Source of the DNA: JAGMES01 sp023128035
GTDB lineage: Bacteria > Bacillota > Halanaerobiia > DY22613
Length of the DNA: 39,616 nt
Reading direction: 5' to 3'
NCBI GenBank assembly: GCA_030627905.1
Contig: DAOVRZ010000048.1
Coordinates: 1-39,616, forward strand
Position 1 is the stretch's first letter; every line of letters starts with the position of its first letter. The notes under the pieces were generated by a model. That model saw only the letters and a program-made list of their open reading frames with translations, had not been told where the DNA came from and did not search any database. This document shows positions 24,137 to 31,799 of this stretch, piece by piece. The position numbers and the translations under genes were made by a program.

Positions 24137-25314
24137 ATGAAAATGAGAAAGAGTGTTTATTGGAAATTATTAGCTAAGTACTTAAAACCTCAATGGTTTC
24201 AAGTTCTCTTGTTAGGTATTGGTCTTCGGTTAATTAATCCGCAGATTGTCCGTTTTTTTATTGATAAGGCACAGGCTGGTGAGCAACTACGGATTTTACT
24301 GAGTGCGGGGGGTTTATTTATTGGAGTGGCATTAGTCCAGCAGTTAATGGCAATTGGTTCTACATATGTAAGTCAGAATTTGGGATGGACATCGACAAAT
24401 GCAATTCTTTGGTCAATAATTGAAGTAATCCCACTGTTACCTGGTTTAATCGTGAAACAGATTTTGGATAGTTTTAGTGGTGATTTAGGGTTGGATGAAA
24501 GTTTTTGTGTGCAGTTACAGCGGTGGGAATTCTTCTCACTATTAATTCTCGATTAACCCTGTTAGTCTTTCTTCCACTACTGATAGTCATGGCGCTGGTT
24601 CAACAGGTAAGAAAGAGAGTACGCAAATATCGGGAGGCCAGTCGCGAGGCAACTGGTCGTGTGATCGGTGCAGGAGAACATATTATTAGTCATTTTCGAA
24701 AATTAAATCAAGAACGTCATAAGGCTGGGTTACGTGTTTCATTATTTGTGAAGGTGTTGGAGTCAGGTTTAGATAATGTAGTGCATTTAGGAACAGGTTT
24801 GATTCTGTTATTAGCGGCTCAGTCGATGCGGGCAGGGGATTTTAGTGTTGGTGATTTTGCACTATTTACGACTTATTGGTATCGTTTTGCAGATTTTACT
24901 GATATATTTGGAGGTTTCCTTTCTGCATATCAACAGGCACGTGTCTCTTTTGAACGATTGATTGGTCTTTTGAAGGGGGAGTTGCCAGAGATTGCAGGTA
25001 GTGAAGTTATTGATGGGCTGGATCCATTAAAGAGTATAGAAATTCGTAATTTGAGTTACTTTCATCCAAATTCAAATTGTGGGATACAGAATGTTAGTTT
25101 TGAAGTTAAAGGTGGTTCTTTTACAGTTATTACTGGGCGTATTGGGTCGGGTAAATCCACGTTGTTGTGCGTATTGCTTGGACAATGGGATGATAAAGAG
25201 GATCTTAGTGAAGCCATTCGTGCTGCTTTACAACAGGCTGATCAGATTATTGTATTAAAGGCTTTGAGAATAGTTCAAAGTCTTTTTTTATTTAATTTTC
25301 GAAAAACATATTGA
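24137..25314 (+). pseudogene. Decayed ABC transporter with internal deletions and frameshift
   Basis: The start is intact (AAGGAG, then MKMRKSVYWKLLAKYL and the first membrane helix). At about 24400 the sequence jumps to what looks like the N-terminus of another exporter (IIEVIPLLPGLIVKQILDSF). Near 24480-24510 the true frame shifts: the first frame ends at 24556 while coding continues in another frame (GILLTINSRLTLLVFLPLLI). The ATPase domain has Walker A GRIGSGKSTLL. Soon after, the sequence goes to LQQADQIIVLK, which normally follows the H-loop, so the Q-loop, signature and Walker B are deleted. The end is a small hairpin with T-run (about 25260-25292). It cannot encode a working transporter. 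At least three separate lesions show long-standing decay. Confidence 0.85.
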
Positions 25315-25373
25315 CAAAAGCAAAAATATATGGTAAATTATATTCATGTCATGAATGACGTTCATCAAATGAA
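25311..25373 (+). promoter_or_regulatory. Promoter and TTCAT/ATGAA operator of the TetR operon
   Basis: TTGACA (25311-25316), a 17-base spacer and TAAATT (25334-25339) are followed by overlapping dyads: ATTCATgtcATGAAT (25342-25356), ATGAAtgacgTTCAT (25351-25365) and TTCATcaaATGAA (25361-25373). This sits at the start point, so autorepression by the TetR protein encoded next is likely. Confidence 0.65.
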
Positions 25374-25415
25374 TTGCATTTATAAAAGACTAAAAAAGAA
25401 GTAGGAGATTAAAAA

Positions 25416-25997
25416 GTGGATAGAAAATCAATTCAAGAACAGCGGATGAAAGGTTATTTTATTGAGGCTGCCAAGAAAGTTGTTAAAGAGGAAGGGCTTA
25501 GCAATTTAACAGTTAAGAAGGTAGCTGATCTAGCTGGATATGCTCCGGGTACTTTATACAATTATTTTGCAGATTTAAATAATTTATTATTACATTGTGC
25601 AGTTGAATTTTGGGATGAATGTAAGGATTACGTATTAAGAAAAACAGAAAACTGTACGGAAGTAAGGGAAAAAATAATTGCTTTAACAAAAGCTTATACT
25701 GAGTATTTTGTTGAAAATACAAATATATTTCAGTTAATATTTCTTGAAGAGGTAGGTGATGTTCCAGAAGGGTTAAGAGAACGAGTATATTTTCCCGAGG
25801 TAGCTTTAGTATTAAAGGAAGCTTTAAGAGAATGTGCTGAAGAGGGTTTATTTCCAAAAGAAAAAGTAACGATTGTAGAAAACTTAATAGTGAGTTCAAT
25901 TAATGGAATTTTACTGTCTTTTATTAAACAAAGAAGTATGATGATTAAAGATGAGATAATGATGATGATAGAAGAGGAAGTGACTTATTTATTGTAG
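25416..25997 (+). CDS. TetR family transcriptional regulator
   Basis: This 193-residue regulator has the N-terminal HTH of TetR proteins: YFIEAAKKVVKEEGLSNLTV, then KKVADLAGYAPGTLYNYFADLNNLL, with the recognition helix around residues 40-50. The helical C-terminal domain should bind a ligand; its Glu-rich sequence gives no hint as to which. The start is a GTG preceded by AGTAGGAGAT. The operator-like repeats at 25342-25373 and the directly downstream flavodoxin and FMN lipoprotein suggest it controls itself and a redox operon. Confidence 0.9.
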   Translation: MDRKSIQEQRMKGYFIEAAKKVVKEEGLSNLTVKKVADLAGYAPGTLYNYFADLNNLLLHCAVEFWDECKDYVLRKTENCTEVREKIIALTKAYTEYFVENTNIFQLIFLEEVGDVPEGLRERVYFPEVALVLKEALRECAEEGLFPKEKVTIVENLIVSSINGILLSFIKQRSMMIKDEIMMMIEEEVTYLL

Positions 25998-26042
25998 GTT
26001 TAAGTTATAAAGTATTAACATTACATATGAGAGGTGAATGAG

Positions 26043-26534
26043 ATGAAAGTATTGGTTGTTTATGCTACTAAGTATGGATGTACAGAAAAGGCGGCAAAAA
26101 AGTTGGTTGAACATTTAGGGCAAGATGTTAAATTGGTTAATTTAAAAAAAGGAAGTGTAAAAGGCTTGAATCTAAGCGATTATGATGCAATCGCGATTGG
26201 TGGTTCTATCTATGTCGGAAAAATTCAAAATGAAGTAAAGCAGTTCTGCTCAGATAATAGTGATATAATTATGAAGAAAAAGTTAGGACTATTTATTTGT
26301 TGTGGATTTGTTGATCAGGTAAATCAACAGTTTGAAAGTTCATTTGGAAAAAAATTATTAAATCATGCTACAGTGAAAGAACATTTTGGATATGAATATG
26401 ATTTTAGTAAAATGAATTTTATGTCTAAAATGGCTGTAAAGGTTATGTCTAAGACAAAGGAGAGTAAATCAGCTATAAAAGTTAATAACATTAAAAAGTT
26501 TGCTGATAAATTAATGGGAGGGCTTAATCAATGA
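26043..26534 (+). CDS. Flavodoxin-domain protein (HemG-like)
   Basis: This 163-residue protein begins MKVLVVYATKYGCTEKAAKK, the phosphate-binding loop of flavodoxins in the HemG/flavodoxin_5 style (T/S-x-x-G-x-T). Next are DYDAIAIGGSIYVGKIQNEV and KKLGLFICCGFVDQ, which match the protoporphyrinogen oxidase-like group rather than small electron-carrier flavodoxins. It should bind FMN and act as a reductase or electron carrier. The ATG at 26043 follows GAGAGGTGA; a GTG at 26034 is also in frame. The stop overlaps the start of the FMN-binding lipoprotein (ATGA), so the two probably work together. Confidence 0.85.
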   Translation: MKVLVVYATKYGCTEKAAKKLVEHLGQDVKLVNLKKGSVKGLNLSDYDAIAIGGSIYVGKIQNEVKQFCSDNSDIIMKKKLGLFICCGFVDQVNQQFESSFGKKLLNHATVKEHFGYEYDFSKMNFMSKMAVKVMSKTKESKSAIKVNNIKKFADKLMGGLNQ

Positions 26535-26908
26535 CAGCTAACTGCTCAAAAAAAATAGTATGCTTTATTTTCATTGTATTAATGATGACAGTTTTGACGG
26601 GTTGTATGGATGAAGTAAAAAATATGCCAATAAATGATGTAGATTTTTCAGAAATAGAAGATGGAGAGTATATTGGAGAATATAAAACTACACTTGTATC
26701 TGCCAAGGTTAAGGTTACTATTGAAGATCACAAGATAATTAAAATTGAAATTTTGGAACATGATAATGGACGTGGTAAGAAAGCAGAAAAAATCATTGAA
26801 ACTGTCATTGAAGAACAAACTTTAAGTGTAGATGTAATTTCAGGAGCAACAGCAAGCAGTAAGGTTATTCTTAAAGCTATTGAAAAAAGTTTGCTCAAAA
26901 ATAAATAA
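26531..26908 (+). CDS. FMN-binding domain lipoprotein
   Basis: This 125-residue protein has a lipoprotein signal peptide ending in the lipobox LTGC (Cys about residue 20). The rest is an FMN-binding domain like that of RnfG/NqrC, with IEDGEYIGEYKT at the start and VDVISGATASS (about 100-110) near the end. SGAT is the site where the flavin transferase ApbE attaches FMN to threonine. It would be an extracytoplasmic flavoprotein carrying electrons. It overlaps the flavodoxin gene by four bases and has GGGAGGG upstream. An ApbE gene is not in the window. A terminator follows. Confidence 0.88.
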   Translation: MTANCSKKIVCFIFIVLMMTVLTGCMDEVKNMPINDVDFSEIEDGEYIGEYKTTLVSAKVKVTIEDHKIIKIEILEHDNGRGKKAEKIIETVIEEQTLSVDVISGATASSKVILKAIEKSLLKNK

Positions 26909-26931
26909 TCATTAAGATTAAAGAAACTTAG

Positions 26932-26970
26932 ATAGCCTCTCATGGTGATAGATCATGAGAGGCTATTTTA
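26932..26970 (+). terminator. Terminator of the TetR/flavodoxin/FMN operon
   Basis: ATAGCCTCTCATG pairs with CATGAGAGGCTAT, followed by TTTATT. Confidence 0.9.
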
Positions 26971-27043
26971 TTATCAAAACAAGGAAAAGATTCATAATAT
27001 GATATAAAATTAGCAACTAGAGTTTTTTAGAGGGGGATGAAGT

Positions 27044-27784
27044 ATGTATTTTTATATGCCCTGGCATGTTAGGCGTGGAGACAATATCTTTATTCTGGAT
27101 AGTAAGCAGGGTGATGTAACTGGAGATGGTATAATTGATTTTGTATATTTAGTGGGGAATAAACCTTTTGATCCCCCGGGTATTTTTGTTGAAAATATCA
27201 CTATTATTATTCAGGATGGTAGAACAGGTCAATTTTCTCGAATTACCTTGGAAGCTAATGCAGGATATAATCCAAAACTTTTTTTGGGTGATTTTACTTC
27301 AGATGGAGTAAATGATATATATGTTGCGATTGCTTCTGGCGGAAGTGGTGGATTTGGTTATTACTACATATACTCTTTTCGTAACAACTTTCCCAGGAAA
27401 TTGTTTGACTTTGAGGAGTTTAATCAGGAGTATCAGTACACGGTAGAGTATGAAGATTATTATAAAGTAGAGGTAATTAGTAAAAATCTAGATAAAAAAT
27501 ATATATTAGACATTAGCTATAAAGATGATGACTATCTTGATGATATTTACGATGAAAATGGAAAATTGATAAAACCTATTCAAGGCCAGGTGTTGGGTGT
27601 GGCTGAAGTTTATCCTGTTGATATAAATAGAGATGATACTTACGATTTGCTAGCAATCCAGCGAATAATCGGGAGGTATAATGCAGACACTTTGGGGTTT
27701 GTTCAGACACCTTTGAAATGGGATGGTGTAGATTTTAAATCAATGTATCAGTGGGTAGCTATTCCGGGTAGTTCTCGGGGATAA
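27044..27784 (+). CDS. FG-GAP/VCBS-like repeat protein
   Basis: This 246-residue protein contains three copies of a calcium-loop repeat: GDVTGDGIIDFVYL (about 23-36), GDFTSDGVNDIYVA (about 82-95) and VDINRDDTYDLLAI (about 192-205), as in FG-GAP/VCBS beta-propeller blades. No clear signal peptide is visible at MYFYMPWHVRRGDN, so the site of action is uncertain. Similar single-domain proteins occur in spore-forming Bacillota without assigned function. The ATG follows GAGGGGGATGA. It is a one-gene unit with its own terminator. Confidence 0.75.
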   Translation: MYFYMPWHVRRGDNIFILDSKQGDVTGDGIIDFVYLVGNKPFDPPGIFVENITIIIQDGRTGQFSRITLEANAGYNPKLFLGDFTSDGVNDIYVAIASGGSGGFGYYYIYSFRNNFPRKLFDFEEFNQEYQYTVEYEDYYKVEVISKNLDKKYILDISYKDDDYLDDIYDENGKLIKPIQGQVLGVAEVYPVDINRDDTYDLLAIQRIIGRYNADTLGFVQTPLKWDGVDFKSMYQWVAIPGSSRG

Positions 27785-27832
27785 AGAAGTAGAAATCTTA
27801 TGTTAAGTGCTTATGTATTAAACTTTTGCATG

Positions 27833-27868
27833 AAAAACCACTTTCGTGTAACAAAAGTGGTTTTTGCT
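27833..27868 (+). terminator. Terminator after the FG-GAP gene
   Basis: AAAAACCACTTT pairs with AAAGTGGTTTTT. Confidence 0.88.
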
Positions 27869-28086
27869 ATATTGCGTACTTTCTGTAATAATGAATTTTC
27901 CGTATAAATGAACAAGCATTGACTTATTTTTTTTGTTTATAAAAAGGGTTTTTGTAATACATTAAGAAATTAAGTAGAGACAAAACTTTGGATGTAAGAG
28001 GATAAGCTGTATAAAAGTTATGAGAAAAAAAGAAAATACTAGAATTTTTGTAGCAGGATTAAGAGTTAATGGAAGGAGATGATAAA

Positions 28087-28494
28087 GTGAAAAACAGATT
28101 GCTTAAATTTGCTATCAAGACCCCTTTAGCAGCATTATTAATTGTTATTATAACATTTGTTAGTTTATATTTTATTGCTATTACAGCAGAAGTAGATTTA
28201 TATGTACAAGCTCAAGGGATAGTTGATTATGATTTAGATCAAAAAGTTTATATTATCAAAGCTAATATTGACAGTGAAAGAATAGCTAACACTTGGCTAA
28301 ATACACCTGTTATCTGGTATTTTGATCCCAAGGAAGAGCGAACCAAGACTGTTATTTCAGCTATGGAAGAGACGGAAATAGGAGTTTCAATTTTCGTAGA
28401 TGCAGATAATTTAGAAGGAAAAGATGGTCAAAAGGTGTATCTTGAAATTTTTCAAAAAAAGGTGAAAGTTATAGATAAAATATTAAGATATTAA
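28087..28494 (+). CDS. Membrane-anchored HlyD-like accessory protein
   Basis: From the GTG at 28087 the product is 135 residues with one N-terminal membrane helix (LAALLIVIITFVSLYFI) and a beta-rich outer domain that includes VQAQGIVDYD, as in the first strands of membrane-fusion proteins. It is far shorter than full HlyD and lacks a coiled coil. Small proteins of this type occur beside peptide-exporting ABC transporters in Bacillota (family knowledge, recalled). The GTG is supported by AAGGAGATGAT; an ATG at 28069 lacks a site. The gene is 19 bases before an ABC gene with a large internal deletion, so it probably belonged to a peptide export system. Confidence 0.5.
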   Translation: MKNRLLKFAIKTPLAALLIVIITFVSLYFIAITAEVDLYVQAQGIVDYDLDQKVYIIKANIDSERIANTWLNTPVIWYFDPKEERTKTVISAMEETEIGVSIFVDADNLEGKDGQKVYLEIFQKKVKVIDKILRY

Positions 28495-28513
28495 ATTAGC
28501 CAGGAGGATAGAT

Positions 28514-28891
28514 ATGGAACTAAAGGAAAAGTTGAGGCAAATATGGGGGTTTGCAAGTTCGTACAAATTAACTTTTGTAACTTTATTTTTTTGTATTGTT
28601 GTAACATCAATGATTGAAATGTTTTATCCTTACATATTTTCGATATTGATTGATGAAGCAACATCGTCTTTAGATCATCAGTCAGAAAAAATGATACATA
28701 AAGTGATTCGAAATTTTGCAAATGAAAAAACAGTTATTATTATAGCACATAGACTATCTTCGATTCTATTGGCTGATCGTGTTATTGTAATTGACAATGG
28801 AGAAATTGTTGGAGAAGGTATTCATGAAGATTTGTTGAAAAATAATAGCATATATAAAAAATTATTTGAGTATGAAGGATTCGCTAGTTAG
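28514..28891 (+). pseudogene. ABC exporter with ~400-residue in-frame internal deletion
   Basis: The 125-residue frame has a good ribosome site (AGGAGGATAG). Residues 1-46 are the start of an exporter up to the first membrane helix (FVTLFFCIVVTSMIEMFYPY). At SILIDE it continues straight into the end of an ATPase domain: LIDEATSSLD (end of Walker B and D-loop), AHRLSSILLADRVIVIDNGE (H-loop) and the usual tail. Walker A, Q-loop and signature are gone. A normal protein of this class has about 550-600 residues, so some 400 or more are missing, and the junction at 'LIDE' fits recombination at a short homology. The frame stays open, so a small membrane-ATPase-tail chimera could still be made, but not a transporter. 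Confidence 0.8.
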
Positions 28892-28923
28892 AATAAAATT
28901 GTGAATATTGGAGATGATTAACA

Positions 28924-29148
28924 TTGCAAATTATTGAATTATCAAAAGAAAGAAAAAAAGAGCTGATTAGAGAGATAAAGACGTATTTTTTTGAGGTACG
29001 AGATGAAGAGATTGGTGAATTAGCGGCTGAATTATTTTTAAAATTTATGATGGAAAAAATAGGCCCAATGTTTTATAATCAAGCTATAAATGATACTTAT
29101 TTGTTTATGAGTGATAAAATAGAGGATTTATTTGGAATGGAGAAGTGA
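28924..29148 (+). CDS. DUF2164 family protein
   Basis: This 74-residue acidic helical protein matches the DUF2164 pattern: LSKERKKELIREIKTYFFEV, DEEIGELAAELFLKFMMEKI and GPMFYNQAI, then a short C-terminal helix. The function is unknown; the family is widespread as small cytosolic proteins. The start is TTG, with GGAGATGATT upstream and no ATG available. It lies just before the left end of the IS608-like element, whose TTAC target lies across and after its stop (29149-29152), so the insertion did not break it. Confidence 0.8.
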   Translation: MQIIELSKERKKELIREIKTYFFEVRDEEIGELAAELFLKFMMEKIGPMFYNQAINDTYLFMSDKIEDLFGMEK

Positions 29149-29224
29149 TTACAGAATTAGGGCGAAAAGCCCACGTGCTTCAGCCGTGGGATGAAAGCTC
29201 TATAATTTTTGGTAAAAAAATATA

Positions 29225-29253
29225 TTGCACTGTCTTCCAATAACTGATACAAT
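29225..29253 (+). promoter_or_regulatory. Promoter of tnpA
   Basis: TTGCAC (29225-29230), a 17-base spacer and TACAAT (29248-29253). The expected start point coincides with the tnpA ATG at 29260, implying a leaderless message. Confidence 0.55.
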
Positions 29254-29259
29254 ATAAGT

Positions 29260-29658
29260 ATGGAGACAAAATATAGAAGAACTAAAACAACTGTGACAAT
29301 GTTAAATTATCATTTCGTTTTCTGTCCTCGATACCGAAGAAAAGTTCTGGTAGGTGCTGTTGAAACAAGATTTAAAGAATTGTTGGATGAAATTTGTTCT
29401 GATCTCAATATAGAAATCATTGCAGTTGAATGCGACAAAGATCACTGCCACTTATTCGTCAACGCACTACCAAAACTTAGTCCATCTGACATAATGGCTA
29501 AAGTGAAAGGAGTGACTTCTAGAAAGTTAAGACAAGAGTTTAAACATTTAAACCATTTGCCCAGCTTATGGACTCGAAGTTTTTTTGTATCGACAGCAGG
29601 AAATGTATCCAGTGAAACTATCGAAAGATATGTTGAAGCTCAAAAGAAAAGGGGGTGA
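29260..29658 (+). CDS. tnpA: TnpA, HUH tyrosine transposase of the IS200/IS605 family
   Basis: This 132-residue Y1 transposase cuts and rejoins single-stranded DNA at the element ends. It shows YRRTKTTVTMLNYHFVFCPR at the start, the metal-binding H-x-H in DKDHCHLFV (about residues 60-68), and the catalytic tyrosine in SETIERYVEAQ near the end. The length is normal and the frame intact. The stop lies four bases before the tnpB start, so translation is probably coupled. The promoter just upstream leaves almost no leader, which would keep expression low. Confidence 0.95.
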   Translation: METKYRRTKTTVTMLNYHFVFCPRYRRKVLVGAVETRFKELLDEICSDLNIEIIAVECDKDHCHLFVNALPKLSPSDIMAKVKGVTSRKLRQEFKHLNHLPSLWTRSFFVSTAGNVSSETIERYVEAQKKRG

Positions 29659-29662
29659 CATT

Positions 29663-30718
29663 GTGAATCTAACTGTTAAGATTAAAATTAAACCAAACAA
29701 ATATCAGTCTTTTCTTTTAGAACAAACTTCTAAAGAATACATACATACCGTTAATAATATTGTTTCTCAAATGGTAGAAGCAGGTAAAACGCTTAAATTA
29801 ACTTCTAAAGATATTTTAGCTAATCTTCCAAGTGCAGTTAAGAATCAAGCTATTAGAGATGCTAAAAGTGTCTATAAAAAATCTAAAAAAATTAAAACTG
29901 TACCAGTGTTAAAGAAACCTGTTTGTATTTGGAACAACCAAAACTATAATATTAAAGGCGATAATTTAGATTTTCCTGTTATGATTAATGGGAAGTCTAA
30001 ACGAATACCTGTAAAAGCTTTGCTAACTGATTACCAAAGAAAACAATTAGAGAACAAGTTAGGAACTCTTAGAATCACTAAAAAATCAGGTAAATGGATT
30101 GCTCAAATTAGTGTAAAAATCGAAGATCAACTGACTAAAGAAGGCAAAGTTATGGGTGTTGATGTAGGTTTGAAAGTGCCTGCTGTAGCTGTAACTGATG
30201 CAGGTAAGACTAAATTTTTTGGCAAAGGCAGACAAAATAAATACACGAAACGTAAATTTAGAGCCAGAAGAAAAGAATTAGGTGAAGCTAAAAAACTTAA
30301 AGCTATCCTTAAACTTTATGATAAAGAGCAACGTTGGATGAAAGACCAAGACCATAAAATTAGCAGAGGAATAGTTAACTTTGCTATTGAAAATAATGTT
30401 TCTGTAATTCGTCTTGAAAAACTGACTAACATCAGAAACACGGCAAAAACAAGCCGTAAAAATCAGAAGAATCTACATACATGGTCTTTCTATCGTTTAG
30501 CTAAATTCATAAAGTACAAAGCTATGCTTGTAGGAATCCAGGTTGAAGATGTTGATCCTAAATACACCAGTCAAATATGTCCACAATGTGAAACTAAAAA
30601 CAAAGCTAAAGATCGAACTTATAAATGTTCATGCGGGTTTAAATCCCACAGAGACAGAGTTGGTGCATTAAACATAATTTGTGCACCTGTGGTAGATGGT
30701 AAAAGTCTATCAGCCTAG
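29663..30718 (+). CDS. tnpB: TnpB, RNA-guided nuclease (Cas12 ancestor)
   Basis: This protein of about 351 residues has the usual TnpB layout: an N-terminal helical recognition region, an OB-like part, and a RuvC core with VMGVDVGLKVPAVAVTD (first Asp), VIRLEKLTNI (Glu) and HRDRVGALN (last Asp). A zinc finger CPQC...CSCG sits between the latter two. All three acidic residues and the four cysteines are present, so nuclease activity is expected. The GTG start at 29663 is preceded by AAAGGGGGTGA. TnpB uses the RNA from its own 3' end to cut the empty target and favour element retention. Confidence 0.93.
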   Translation: MNLTVKIKIKPNKYQSFLLEQTSKEYIHTVNNIVSQMVEAGKTLKLTSKDILANLPSAVKNQAIRDAKSVYKKSKKIKTVPVLKKPVCIWNNQNYNIKGDNLDFPVMINGKSKRIPVKALLTDYQRKQLENKLGTLRITKKSGKWIAQISVKIEDQLTKEGKVMGVDVGLKVPAVAVTDAGKTKFFGKGRQNKYTKRKFRARRKELGEAKKLKAILKLYDKEQRWMKDQDHKISRGIVNFAIENNVSVIRLEKLTNIRNTAKTSRKNQKNLHTWSFYRLAKFIKYKAMLVGIQVEDVDPKYTSQICPQCETKNKAKDRTYKCSCGFKSHRDRVGALNIICAPVVDGKSLSA

Positions 30719-30866
30719 AGTACTATACGTACTGCTCTAGGAAGGGTAATGACATACCCTTAGCTTAAGGCCATACTGGGCTACTAGAAATAGACTGCCC
30801 TTTAAGCACTTAAGAATCCCACGGCTTCAGCCGTGTGGAGTGTCAATATAAGAATTAAGAGTTAAG
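30650..30866 (+). ncRNA. Probable omega RNA plus guide of TnpB
   Basis: In this family the guide RNA spans the 3' end of tnpB and the right end of the element, with the guide taken from flanking DNA. Here the region after the tnpB stop is rich in pairing (CTAGAGTACTATACGTACTG with CTCTAG; GGGTAATGACATACCC), and ends with the right-end hairpin and TCAA. The guide would begin at 30847 (TATAAGAATTAAGAG). Boundaries are inferred; the 5' end could lie further upstream. Confidence 0.55.
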
Positions 30867-30894
30867 AATTATAAAAATAGTGGGAGGGTTAAAA

Positions 30895-31641
30895 TTGATT
30901 ATATTGAAATCTGCTAGGGAAATAGATATTATGAGAAAAGCTGGACGAATAGTTGCCGAATGTCATGAGATTCTTGCTGAAGTTGTGAAGCCAGGGATTT
31001 CTACTATAGAGCTTGATAAGATTGTTGAAGAGCATATACGGAAACAAGGGGCTAAACCTAGTTTTAAAGGACATCAGGGATTCCCCGCTTCTACTTGTGC
31101 TGCGATTAATGATGTTATTTGTCATGGTTTTCCTGATAAAACAATATTAAAATCTGGCGATGTTATAACTATAGACATCGGGGCTTGTTATAAAGGTTAT
31201 CATGGAGATTCGGGATGGACTTATGTTGTTGGTGAAGTTTCAGAAGATATTAAAAAGCTTATGAAAGTAGGATTGGAATCCTTAAATTTAGGAATAGAAC
31301 AGGCTGTTATTGGAAATCGAATTGGTGATATTGGGTATGCAATTCAGACTTATGCAGAAGGTCATAAATATGGTGTTGTTAGGGATTTTTGTGGCCATGG
31401 TATTGGAAAAAGTTTGTGGGAAGATCCTGAAGTGCCACATTATGGTAAACCAGGTTTTGGACCCAAGCTTAAAGAGGGTATGGTGATAGCAATAGAACCA
31501 ATGATTACTATGGGTGGTTGGCGTGCAAAGGTTGATTCAGATGGTTGGACTGCTAGGACTAAAGATGGTAGTATTTGTGTACAATTTGAGCATACTTTGG
31601 CGATTACGAAGGATGGGCCGATGGTGTTGACAAAGTTATAA
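30895..31641 (+). CDS. map: Methionine aminopeptidase, type I
   Basis: The 248-residue enzyme removes the initiator Met from nascent proteins. The five metal ligands are visible: two aspartates in TIDIGACYKGYHGDSGWT, the histidine in FCGHGIGKSLWEDPEVPHYG, and glutamates in IAIEPMI and VQFEHT. There is no extra N-terminal zinc or SH3-binding extension. The TTG at 30895 is chosen because GGGAGG lies seven bases before it; a GTG at 30880 is in frame but without a site. It stands alone, outside the usual ribosomal protein operon, so it may be a second copy. The IS608-like element ends about 50 bases upstream and may have displaced its promoter. Confidence 0.92.
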   Translation: MIILKSAREIDIMRKAGRIVAECHEILAEVVKPGISTIELDKIVEEHIRKQGAKPSFKGHQGFPASTCAAINDVICHGFPDKTILKSGDVITIDIGACYKGYHGDSGWTYVVGEVSEDIKKLMKVGLESLNLGIEQAVIGNRIGDIGYAIQTYAEGHKYGVVRDFCGHGIGKSLWEDPEVPHYGKPGFGPKLKEGMVIAIEPMITMGGWRAKVDSDGWTARTKDGSICVQFEHTLAITKDGPMVLTKL

Positions 31642-31653
31642 TATTAATGTTGG

Positions 31654-31696
31654 ATTTCCCTTACCTTCACTTACGTGTAAAGGTAAGGGATTTTTA
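31654..31696 (+). terminator. Terminator after map
   Basis: TCCCTTACCTT pairs with AAGGTAAGGGA, followed by TTTTTAG. The loop contains a further CACTTACGTG pairing. Confidence 0.9.
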
Positions 31697-31770
31697 GTTA
31701 AAGTACAGAGTATTATTTAGCTTAATTTTTTTTTACTAAAAAGAGTTAATATACTAAAAAAAAGAATATA

Positions 31771-31784
31771 TTTAGTATACTAAA
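31771..31784 (+). promoter_or_regulatory. TTTAGTATACTAAA palindrome before the lipoprotein gene
   Basis: A perfect 14-bp inverted repeat sits just before the ribosome site, and its half ATACTAAAA also occurs at 31750. In the decayed copy at about 33420 the palindrome has mutated (TTCAGTATATTAAA). It may be an operator. Confidence 0.4.
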
Positions 31785-31799
31785 AGGGAGGGTAAAAAT

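Larger units (their letters stand above)
29153..30846 (+). mobile_element. IS608-like element of the IS200/IS605 family, complete
   Basis: The element has TnpA and TnpB genes and both subterminal hairpins. Left: target TTAC (29149-29152), guide AAAG (29166-29169), then the hairpin CCCACGTGCTTCAGCCGTGGG (29170-29190, 21 bases) with a bulged T. Right: guide GAAT (30814-30817), hairpin 30818-30838 with stem CCCACGGC/GCCGTG-T-GG around TTCA, and cleavage site TCAA (30843-30846). These match the TTAC, AAAG, GAAT and TCAA signals known for IS608. No target duplication is expected. All parts look functional. Confidence 0.9.
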
